Assembly (NCBI GenBank): GCA_008921705.1
Contig: VFFE01009164.1
Span: 2,192,176 to 2,256,175 of the forward strand
From: Burhinus oedicnemus
Lineage: Eukaryota > Chordata > Aves > Charadriiformes > Burhinidae
Reading direction: 5' to 3'
DNA length: 64,000 nt
This document shows, in pieces, positions 1 through 10,254 of the stretch. A program made the position numbers and the translations under genes. The notes under the pieces were generated by a model, which was given only the letters and a program-made list of their open reading frames with translations, did not search any database and was not told the origin of the DNA. Numbering within the stretch: position 1 is the first letter of the stretch; each line of letters opens with the position of its first letter.

Positions 1-3000
1 AGATGTACATTTGCCTCTGTGGAGTTTGTCAGACTGCACATTGACAACGGATTTCAGAAATGCATTTGGACATGTTTTGAATCTATAAAATGATGTACTC
101 GGTGTAGTACATCGGGCCTGTTCTCTGCTGCCCTTCACAGTCATTCACATTGGCACAAATACCAGAGCTGACTTCCATGAGTTAAGGATCAGGCTACTAA
201 GGAAAAAATAAATCATAATGTATATTTAACAAATGGAATTCCAGTTTGTATTCTCAGAGTTATCATGACCAAAAATTTTATTTTTGTTTTTACTTTTTTA
301 AATCTTCTGTTGCTTGGATACTTTTCTTAACAAGCTACAGTGTTACCAGCAACCTCAACATTCACAAGTCAGGTCCCCAGAAGACCAGACAACTGTCTTC
401 AATACGGTCCATTTTGATTGTGGTCTGAAACAATCAAAGAGGAAAAAGAATTAGAGAAAGGACAGTGAGTGAGAATCTGGTTTTGTGAGTATGTTTATGA
501 AAGTCCTTTGAGAAGCAGAGAAGATCTCTTCTCCGGCCCCTGATCTACTGTGTAGTTGGAGTAATAGTGAAGGATGTGCTGCAGCAGGGACTGCATTTCA
601 GGCTTCCCCCCTTGAGGAACCTGCCCCTTGCCACTGGGCTGTAGGAACATACTATATCTAGTTAAGCGCTTACGGACTTTGTGTTGCGTAGCTTTGCAAT
701 GCAGAGAGGAGCAGCTTCAGCAGGAAGATCAGCGTGCCTAGGAAATATCCCATGACCTGTTGGGTGGTGCATGTTCCTCTATACTGAGGTTCAAATCTTC
801 TGGAGATACTAGGAATGCAGTTAAATGCTTTGAAATTGGTAGAAACCAAATTTTGATTTTTAATTTAAATAAATACATACGACAAAATAACATTATTTTC
901 TCAGCGTTAAAGTACAGCAGGTTTACCTAAGTCTCTATGCTTGTGATGCACAGTAGTCATCTAGCTAGCTGCTGAATTATTTCCTTATAAGATCATTTAA
1001 CTTCAAAACTTCATATTATACAGGTCACATGTTCTGGTGATATTCAGAAGGGAATTGTCACTTTCAGACAACTAATATCAGTCATTCTTCTATCTATATT
1101 TGGATTGCAGGCTCAGGAAAGTGTGATGGCAGTTATTAACTGCTCTCAAGAAATCCACTTGCAAGATGGATTTATTTCTTGATTAATGATGGAGATTATT
1201 CAAGTATTAATTCCAGTTTTTTATATCGCAAACTTGATATCATCCTTGTTCTCTCCACCCTTAAAATTACTATGATTACTCTAATTGTTAGAAAGCTATT
1301 ATTTGATTCAGATTTGCAAAGTAATTATCAGCTAGTAGCACATCTGCCATTTCTTACTAAATTTTGGTATGTATTGTTGTATCTCAATTAACAAAAGATC
1401 TACTAACTGAAGCATTGCTGTATGAATTCTAGTAAGGCTTTCAAGCATGACATAAATTTTGTCCTGATTGATTCTGACTCTTACTGTGTGCTGTTTAATT
1501 TGTTGCTTTGCATTTCAGAATCGTTCTGTGAACCCAGTGCTTGATGTTTTATGCAATGATTTCTTCGTGTGCAGCAATCAGATGTACATCTAGAGGTTTT
1601 AACTGATGGAGCATCCTTTATGACATTATTTTTACTTCTGATTTGCAAGTTGTATTCTCATTACCTTTTTTCTTTGATTGTGTCACAGGCTACAGGGATT
1701 AAACAGAATTACAGTTTTTAATCTCATCTTTGAGATGGTACTACTAACATAATGGGATAATTATCTCCACATGTCTAGCTTCTCTTTCATGAATATGAGG
1801 AGCAGTGAAGGCAGCAAACATACCAGCTATTAATACTGGAACATCACTGATTTGCTTTTTACATCAGCTGTATTTCTTATATAAAGTTGTTCAACTTGTT
1901 GCAAAATTATAAACCATTTAAGAATGAGATTTTGAACATTCATAAACATGCACACGTGCTTGCGTGCGTGCACACACACACATACTGCAAATGTCTGTGA
2001 ACAATTCTATATTAGATAAACAATTTCACTAACTTACTACTGAGCTATTTAAAATGTCTTGTACTGAAAATATACTAATAGGTCAGTCCACGTGCAGCAT
2101 TGCTTTCTTAATAGTGTAAACTCTTCTGGATTATGAAGTTCAGCTTATGTGTGTTTTCTGTGAAAATACTTCCACGACCTTTTTTAGAAGCTATTATCAG
2201 ACAAAATCTATTTCAATGTGTCTGCAGGCTTTTCTCAAACTCCTGCAGTCTCTGGATGTAGAACAATCTCTGATTACAATGGTTTTCCTTTACAACTTCT
2301 TATTTCAGTAATTTTACGTACTGATTTTACACATAATGATAGCCATGAAAATATTCTTAGAAAGTGGAAAGTTAGAAAGAAAATCAATTGAATTTGTGGA
2401 ATCCGTATGTAGGTTGGGAATACTGGAATATATGCTGTTTCAACTGCACTTAATAGCTGCTTTACTTGATTATTTAGGTATTTTTATTGTTCTTAGTATT
2501 TACATGTATTACTGTCATACAAGGAACCCCAGCATGTTGCATGTGTATTAGAATTACTAAATAATTCTGAAAGCCTTGAGCAGACTGGGTTGTGATCCAC
2601 AGTTTCAGAACTTTTATGGAAGAGGAGCAAAGAAGGATAACAAATTTTTCTCCTATAGTGGAGCTGTATATCAGAGGCTGTAGAGATACTGCTTTTTTTG
2701 AATTGTTATCTAGACTTTTTATAATTTGTTGGGTTTTGAAACAGTACAGTATTCTGATTTTATATCTTGATTTTTAAATGCTTACTTTAAAAATTCAATT
2801 TCGTATTCTATTATTAATAATTCTGGTCTGAGCACATATGGATAAGTCTAATATATTTACAGCACAGAAATACATACATCTCTGTCTACTTCAACACTAG
2901 AAGATTGGAGTGTTTGAATTGCTTGGAGCAGAATGCAGTAACACTATTTCCTTTTAGACTTGCTGTGGAATTGGCTTCTACAACAGCAAACCACTTGAAT

Positions 3001-4663
3001 TACATGTTAAATCAGTTTATTTAGGGTGAAATTGCTGTTTTTCATGTCCAAAATTCTGGTGTCCCTAGAGTAGCTATTTGGAAGCAGAACTGTGCTCCCC
3101 TGGGCATGGAGAGCTGGGCCCTCCTAGGGAAGGCCAGCATGGGGGAGAGCGCTGAGAGTCTGGAGTCTTTGGTTTCTCAGTCCTGCACAATGTTCAGGAG
3201 CTGCAGCTTCTGTTACAAGTTAGATGCCCTCTATTCCCTTCCCTCTCTAGCTGCAAAACTAAGTATATACTAACTGATATATAGGGGTTTCCTTTTTTGT
3301 ATTTTTTTTATTATTATTCTGGTTTTATTGTGTTGTATCTTTACTAAAGATTTCTCTTACACCCATTTGGACAGTATGGAAGCATGAAAACACTTTCCCA
3401 GCAGGCAGATTAATGTCTTTTTTCTTACTAATGAAAGCTGGAAAGCTGCTCCATTGCAACTCAGGGCTTAAAAAGGCAAGTGTCTCCTTCTCCAAAACGA
3501 AACCAATACTCTCTAAAAGACGACTATTCTCCAGCTATTTTTCACTACAAGTTCAAATTTGTCTGATGTTTTTTCCTCATGCTGAGGATTCCCCCATTAT
3601 TTTTCTACTCCTTCACTTGGAGAGAGGCAGCCGTGTCAACATCCAGCAGGCCTGGCACTTTGTCTTGTTTCTACCTGATCAGATGTTAATTCTCAGCTCT
3701 AGACATACCAGGCCTTAGACGCATTAACACTTCACAAGTGTAGTGTAAACCACGCAATGGCTTCAAAGCACACGAGTAGGTAAGCTCTGTGGGCTGAAAA
3801 CACAGTACTAAAATGAATGTTAAAACAGGTAAATAAAAATGATAAGTATTGAAAGCTGCAAAGGGTTTTTGAATAGTTGACAGCTCTATCTGGAGACAAG
3901 AACTTCTCAGGAGCAAGTTCTTTAGCTGAGACTTTGCTTGCTGAGCTATCAGGTTGAGTCAAGCCTACTACAGATTGTGCTGAGAAATCTGTCAGGTGCA
4001 CAAGAAAATTAGTACAGTATGGTCTTATGATAGAAATAAAGTCTGCAAGCCTGGGTTTTACTAACTTTGTGCTCTGTTGCTTCCAATGAAATTAGTTCTT
4101 GTTTCCGTGGTTGTTGGTAGGACCAGAATCAGGCTCTGTATCATCTTTCTACATTGTTCTTACAGTAGTTGTTAAAGTCTTATTCCAGTATGTTGACATA
4201 AGCTTCATTCTGTCTGTGATGAACTGGAAATACTGGGATCCAGGGTTCTGCATTGACAGTATTGGCCGAGCCATACATAAGAAGGTAATAGAGTAGGGCT
4301 ACAGGAAAACTTGAAGTGGGAAATTCAGATTGGAACTGGAAGACAGCAAAGTGAACACAGACACAGGAGAACAGAGTAAACACTGGAGGAGGAGGAGGAA
4401 GAGAGGATGAAATAGCTAACGCAGCTGGCCAGGTCCTCAGTTATACTGGGAACGGGTACAATGCAGAGGACTCATGGACCCATGGACTTTAGATCCAACT
4501 TCTTAACTAAATGTAGTGTAAACATAGGCTATAATAGCCTTAAGGACCGCAGGAGAGTCTGACCTCCAGCCTTCAGCCACATCCTCTATGCCAAAGTACG
4601 CTGAGGCAAGGTGGTGTGTGAGGTGTCGCAGTGGCTTTCAGCCATTTGAGGTGGCCCTCCCAG

Positions 4664-4823
4664 GGCATTTCTTAGGTGCTTGGATGCACCTGCTCAGGAG
4701 TCTGTGTTGGCTAAAAAGATTCAAAACTTGGTTTATGGTACAAAAATTGTGTATTTTGACCCATGTCTGCATGATCCATTTGGCACAACACTACACCTTA
4801 CTAACAGAGATGGAATTAAATTT
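4664..4823 (+). other. Exon-like open frame with GTAAGT donor, unidentified
   Basis: The frame read from the codon at 4680 is open from just after an in-frame TGA at 4647 to a canonical donor, TTT|GTAAGT, at 4823/4824, and it ends in phase 0. A possible acceptor AG lies at 4662-4663, but its pyrimidine tract is modest. The 48 codons from 4680 give a mixed, non-repetitive composition containing KIVYFDPCLHDPFGTTLHL. I recognise no family in it. It could be a chance open frame, an exon of an unknown transcript or a decayed gene fragment. No partner exon was found. Confidence 0.2.
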
Positions 4824-7800
4824 GTAAGTAATTATCACTATTTGGCATATAATATAGATTAAGGATGTTACAATTACTTCATTGTTTTAACATGCGCAGG
4901 CCAGATAATACAAACATGGGAAGATTCTGGTTAAAATTACGCTTCAAAGAAATTCAAAGGTTTAGGTACAGTAGGGCATATTCAAATCAATCTGCCATAG
5001 CTGTGTTCTATAGTAATGCTATATTGCTCCCCTGTGATTGTGGTTGGGGCATTTTCATTGTCATAATCTCTTTTCTGGTTATAACAACTCTCAAAGAGGT
5101 TTTGAGTGTTTCTTTTTTTTCTTTTTTTCCCTCATGGTGTCACTACAGGCCAAACCTGACATATCCTCATGCCACCATATACGCATGCCTCGCCACTCTG
5201 GAAGAAGTATTTCTGCTCTTCTGCCTCCAAAGGGAGAGTTGTCTTCCATGAGCTGTTGCAGGGAGTACAAGAAACAGATAACTGTTGGGTGAGCATAAAT
5301 TAGTGTGCATAGGTTTGAGTGGCTATACAGCTTGGAGGCTTCTTTTTGTACAAAGCTTTTGTTGGTGCCCCCAGACAGTGGTTATTTTCAATATGAAAGA
5401 CGATGAGTCTCAGAGTCAGCAGTTGTGCCAGGCAGCAAACGTATCAGAAATTAAACTGTATACTAACTTTCTGGGCTTTATATGCTGAGACATTTTAGTG
5501 AACTTTTAGAATAAATATTTGTATAAACTGGTGAAGGTCAACTGCAAAGGCAATGTTATTATCTGGCTTAAAATGATGACCTGTAAAATGTTGTTAATAA
5601 AAGGTTCTCATGTTCAGGCCTAGTTCTCTTACTGCTCGTCATTAAGATACAGTTTATTGAAAATGTTAGCAAATGTATGGTTCAAACATAATTTCATTAT
5701 GTGGAAGTAATTTTCTTTAGTGCAAGAAGAAGAGGAGAGCAATTGGCAGTATTTATTTATGAGAGCATACGTGACCTCCGTTCCAGCTATTTATGTCATA
5801 TGCTGGCATTTTAGCTGTGTACTCCCAAAGTAGAACTGCTGTAAAAAGATGACCTCTGTCTTATTTATGGGCAGAACAGAGGTGACAGCGGCCAAAATGC
5901 TGAGATTCTGAGTTCCTGCCATTTTTATCAAACCTGGTAATGCATTTCAGCTGGAAAACGCTGAAGTTGTCAACAAGAAATTTTTGGATATTGTGTTCCT
6001 GTCAGATTTTCTGTAATTCAGCATTTGTAACTGTTGTTTTTACTTCTAAAGGAGTCTCTTACACCACATGTACTGCCTCAGACATTCCTGTACAAGCATG
6101 TAATTCATCCATTTAATTTTCAAGAACCTTTCTGTCTTCTCATTAAATGGTAATTTCCTGTATCAGAAATTTAATGTCCTCTCTAATTGTAGGATGATAT
6201 TTCAAGATCAGAAAATTATTTAATTTTATATGCTAAGTGGATTTGGGGGTTTGGAATTCAGGCAAGATACACAACTTGATTTGTTTCTTAATGCTTTTAA
6301 ATTTTTACTTCAAGTTGTTTGCAAATTAGTACTTTGACATTTTCATCACAAAATGACATACTAACCCTACCCCTTCAGCTGTGATGAAAAACATTATTAA
6401 GATTGCAATGTCAGGCTTTCAGAAGCTAGAGGAAAAAAAATAGCATCTTGCCTAAATTGTGCATTCCTAACTTGGCCCTTACCTCAGTTGACGGCATTAC
6501 AATATTGCCCTTAATTATATGAAAAAGTCTGTTTTTCTCTTGCCATATTTAATATCCAAAGTAGACCTGTTTTGTAGATTAATTAGAATTACGTAATGAA
6601 GAAATGCTGGGTTTTGTTGCAGCAGTTGGAAGGTTTTTAGCAAACTCGGTTGGGGATTACAGGAAGAAAAAATTTTGTCTATATTATGGCAGTTGCAGTT
6701 TGCCTTTAAGAGATGGATTCCTCTCTGTCATCTGCTGCAGTATTTCTGAACAAGTTATTGAAATCAAACTTTTCACAGATGGTCACTGGTTTTCTTGTTG
6801 CTTGGTATCTTTGGAAATGTTCTGAATACCCAGAACTGATAGCCAGAGATGGACTTTGAGCACATAAAATGCTACACAATGTTTTCACAAACATGATGTC
6901 CAAAGTGAGTGTGTACGTTGGACCTCAGTCTTTTTAAGCCTATGTTTCAAGATGTTCCTCATCTCTCAAGATATTTTGAAAGTAAATTATATTATGGCTT
7001 TCAAAGATAATAATAAAATAGCAATTGGGTGATTTTGTCTTCAGAGCAGTGTTTGAACTACACACAGCAAGAAAGCCACAGACACCCACTGAATGATGAG
7101 GACAAAATAAATAGTTGCTCATTACATGAAAAGAATCCTCCTCCACTGTGGCATGCAGGTGCTATACAAATGAACAAAAAGTTAAAATACATCAAAAAAA
7201 ACCCCATAAGAAAGCATACTGACAGCTACATAATGAGACTGGAAATATCTAAGATGGGAGTTCTCAGGCTATGGTATGTGTACCACTAGAGGTATGAAAA
7301 CTATTTCAAAGTGGTCTTCAAATAAAATCTAAGCAGAAGAATGTCTCTTTCTGCATCTGAGTTCCTCAGCGCATTCCCACAGGAAACTGGGATGAAGAGC
7401 TGCAAGTGTGAGTCTGGTTTGGTTCATGCCACATTTCCATCACCGTCACTAATCTGGTAAAATGCAATTCTTTTTCCAGAGCAAACTAAAATGGTTACTC
7501 CAGGCTTAAGGGATGTCTTGTTAAGCAATAGGTCACATTACCTCAAGCAAAGTGCCATGCTATACACTCACTCCCCTCCTCCAACTCTTATTTAGCAGGG
7601 AAGATGAAGTCAAATGGCATTGTGTCCTTCTAGGAATATCCTCAGGTGCACTTCACAAGCTGTTGCCAAGTAAGCTAAAGAAGCCACTGAGAACAAACAG
7701 GAGTAACTTGTCTTGTGTAATTTTAAAGTAATTTGCTGACAGCTAAAGAACTGTGAGTATTAAGTTCCGTCCCCAACGTTCTAGTACATGAACTATAACA

Positions 7801-8379
7801 GGCAGAGACTTTTCCCACCTGCTAGTCCTTAAACCTGCCCTGACTCTTCTTATTGCTAGATTTCATTCTCATCTGATTATAATTGCCTGGCATTCACAGT
7901 TTGTATTCCTCAGGCTTCTCATAGCTCCTTGCTCAGCATGTCTGGGCTCCTTATCCTAAGCCCAGTTATCTCCGTCGTTTCCCCAGCGTGGTCTCCCCAT
8001 TCGGCCAGCCCCTGAGCCCCACCTTCCCCCAACTTTGTCCAAGTCTCCAGGTTTGTCCATGTGCTAGGCCTCTTCGTGACTAAGGCACCGCAGCATCATT
8101 AGGGCTTTACTACGCAAATTCACCTTTTCAGTGAGCAAATATTTCAAAGCAAGTTTTTCTGAAAATGTATAACTTAGCAAAAGCTGAGTGTTTTCATTAT
8201 AATGCTTGCTGCAATTTCATGATTAAAAGTTCCTGTTACAATGAGGTTGCTGGATAGATACATACATTTAAAAGGTATATTTAAGTGAGCACTTTATATC
8301 ATCATATACTCTATAGCTATGCAAGCAACCATGTACATATGTATGACTATGTAAACTAGAATTATAGATGTAAGCTTAA

Positions 8380-8545
8380 GCACTTTTGCCTAGGTGACGT
8401 TATCTGAAAAATGAAAATTTCTTAAATGGATTATACCCAGCTAATGGGTAAACTTGTAATTAGTGATGCTGTCATTAACTAATCATTTAAGTAGGTTAAT
8501 TAATATGTGGCCATGCATTTAAGAACCAGGTTTGAACTCAAAAAC
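8380..8545. promoter_or_regulatory. AT-rich block dense in TAAT-core sites, candidate regulatory element
   Basis: The block packs many TAAT/ATTA cores (GCTAATGGG, GTAATTAGTG, CATTAACTAATCATTTAAG, GGTTAATTAATATG) and a GGATTA close to 8430 into about 160 bases. Non-repetitive DNA of this kind is often a homeodomain-bound conserved element. It lies about 0.7 kb beyond the end of the FOXQ2 frame. Function is inferred from motif density alone; plain AT-rich DNA could look similar. Confidence 0.25.
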
Positions 8546-8585
8546 ATATTAAAGATAATATTGCAATCCTATTTCACTTGGAATA

Positions 8586-8595
8586 TTTATTTATT
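8586..8595 (-). promoter_or_regulatory. Possible FOXQ2 polyadenylation signal
   Basis: The plus strand reads TTTATTTATT, which is two overlapping AATAAA hexamers on the minus strand, about 650 bases past the FOXQ2 stop codon. No nearer AATAAA was noticed on the minus strand. If the gene is unspliced at its 3' end, this is the likeliest poly(A) signal. If the GTAAGT at the end of the frame is used, the transcript may end elsewhere. Confidence 0.25.
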
Positions 8596-9248
8596 TGAAC
8601 ATTTATTGAAACAGAAGCAAGTGTCCACTTAACTGCTAAAGATACATAGATGTACAGTGATTTTTGAATCAATACAATGCATCAGAATTAATAATGCCAA
8701 GTGAGTCCTAACCAACATATAAAATTAAATGAGTAGAATAATAACTCACTCAGTATGTCCAACAGTATGCGAAGTGATAAGTAGCATTTCAAAGACATTC
8801 ACAACTGACAAAGGAAAAATGTATTAATGCTTCCTACTCCATATAATATATAAGTAAATATATGGGTGTACATGTTTGAATATATAAATTCACATGCATG
8901 TGTATTAATTTGAATCTAATAGAGCAGTAGTATACAATAATATAATTAATAAAGGACAATTTAAATATAATTTTACTGGGCAGTCAGTGGTAACGGATTT
9001 ACTCTTACACTAAGAAATCTATGCACAGCCATTGACTAGTAGAGTTAAAAACAGTATTCATTGTTATCATTTCAAAGCTAATACACTTAGGTAATTATCA
9101 TTGGTCATCACTGGCTTGCATAAGTAAGTAAGCTCTTTTTCTGTCTTTAAACATATACAAATGTTCAAAACTGTGCAATATATATTAGTACATTGTATCT
9201 TGACAGACTCCCAAGCTGCCTGCAAAGTTACTGCATTTCAAGTACTTT

Positions 9249-10100
9249 CTAGTACTTACAGATGTGTCTGAATGCTTCACTTTGCTGCTGCTTTTGAGAG
9301 GAGAAGAAAAGGAAACTAGGGAAAGCCTGTTGAATATTTAGGAAAATATTCTGCTGCATAACAGAAGTAGCAGGAGATCCATAAAACCAGTCCACAGAAA
9401 TGTTGCGAGGTTTATCAGTCTGTAGTGGAGGTGAAAACTTCCCCGTGATTAAATCACTGTTTACATTCCATTTTTGGTATTCATGCACAAACTGCAGTCT
9501 GTCAGCATACAGCATTTTCCACAGAGGATCCAGAAAATAATGTGTTTGGTAAAGCCAGTTTGGTGCTGAGTAGGAAGGATAGTGTCCCCATGGCATGAAA
9601 TAATTCACAGCAAGGCAATGCTCTAGCTCCTTTTGACGCCCTCGCTTTCGTGACCTTCGATGTTGCCTGAAGTCCCCGTGAACAAAGTCATTTAAGTTTG
9701 ATGGGTGAATACTCCAGTAGTTTCCTTTGCCATCCTCACATCTTCCCACCTTGATGAAACAATCATTTAGTGAAAGGTTGTGCCTTACACTGTTCCTCCA
9801 GCCTCGACCTTTGTTCCTGTAGAAAGGAAAATTATCTTCAATGTACTTGTAGATAGCAGCTAAATTCAGTTTATTTGTAGGGGAAGAAAGAATTGCCTTT
9901 GCAATTAATGCTATGTAAGATAGGGGTGGTTTTTCCAGAAATCTCGCTTCATCCACAGTCACAGAAAGACCCTTTTTGGCATGTATGTGAGAGCCGGGAA
10001 TTCGGGGTGGAATCCTGTGAACAGGTTTTCCTTCTTCTTCTCCTCCTACTCTATGGATGTCTAGATTTCCTTCATTGTTTTCAGAAAAGTCTTCACTCAT
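9249..10100 (-). CDS. FOXQ2: Forkhead box transcription factor, FOXQ2-type
   Basis: A 283-residue frame with one complete forkhead (winged-helix) DNA-binding domain at about residues 57-150. Visible landmarks are KPPLSYIALI (57-66), the recognition helix WRNSVRHNLSLNDCF (101-115) and GKGNYW (124-129). A basic tail, RRSRKRGRQK (148-157), is a likely nuclear localisation signal. The wing ending DFVHGDFRQHRR matches the FoxQ2 class rather than FoxI, FoxD or FoxP. Residue 68 is Lys where many forkhead proteins have Met. The N-terminal 56 residues are acidic then basic; the C-terminal 125 residues are aromatic-rich and not recognised. The protein should act in the nucleus; zebrafish Foxq2 activates blue opsin (SWS2) and represses UV opsin. 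The ATG at 10100 is the first Met of the open frame. The last codons contain TCT|GTAAGTAC, so a further 3' exon may replace the final residues. Confidence 0.85.
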   Translation of the reverse strand: MSEDFSENNEGNLDIHRVGGEEEGKPVHRIPPRIPGSHIHAKKGLSVTVDEARFLEKPPLSYIALIAKAILSSPTNKLNLAAIYKYIEDNFPFYRNKGRGWRNSVRHNLSLNDCFIKVGRCEDGKGNYWSIHPSNLNDFVHGDFRQHRRSRKRGRQKELEHCLAVNYFMPWGHYPSYSAPNWLYQTHYFLDPLWKMLYADRLQFVHEYQKWNVNSDLITGKFSPPLQTDKPRNISVDWFYGSPATSVMQQNIFLNIQQAFPSFLFFSSQKQQQSEAFRHICKY

Positions 10101-10246
10101 TATAGCAGCACAAAGCCTAGCATTTATTTTAAGCGTCCTGATATTTTACTGCAAGTAGTTGGTTGAATAATTAGTTCGCTGAATATAACCAGCAGGAGAA
10201 ATAAAGTTGGACTTTAAATGTGCTGCTCTCACATACCCAGATTCCT

Positions 10247-10254
10247 ATTTTATA
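10247..10254 (-). promoter_or_regulatory. TATA-like box upstream of FOXQ2
   Basis: On the minus strand the sequence reads AGAGTATAAAATAGG, about 150 bases upstream of the FOXQ2 ATG. A start of transcription 25-30 bases downstream would give a 5' leader of about 120 nt. Position and match are good for a core promoter, but AT-rich DNA gives such matches by chance, and there is no CpG island to support it. Confidence 0.35.

Larger units (their letters stand above)
1..9248. other. Intergenic DNA, 3' side of FOXQ2
   Basis: No protein-coding gene is recognisable in this AT-rich stretch. The open frames are short and overlap on both strands, with no known domain. Small items in it are listed separately: an exon-like frame near 4.7 kb, an AT-rich block at 8.4-8.55 kb and a possible FOXQ2 polyadenylation signal near 8.59 kb. 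A short CA/TG run lies near 1.96-1.98 kb and T-rich runs near 3.3 and 5.1 kb. About 7.9-8.1 kb is locally C-rich without a recognisable element. Confidence 0.6.
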
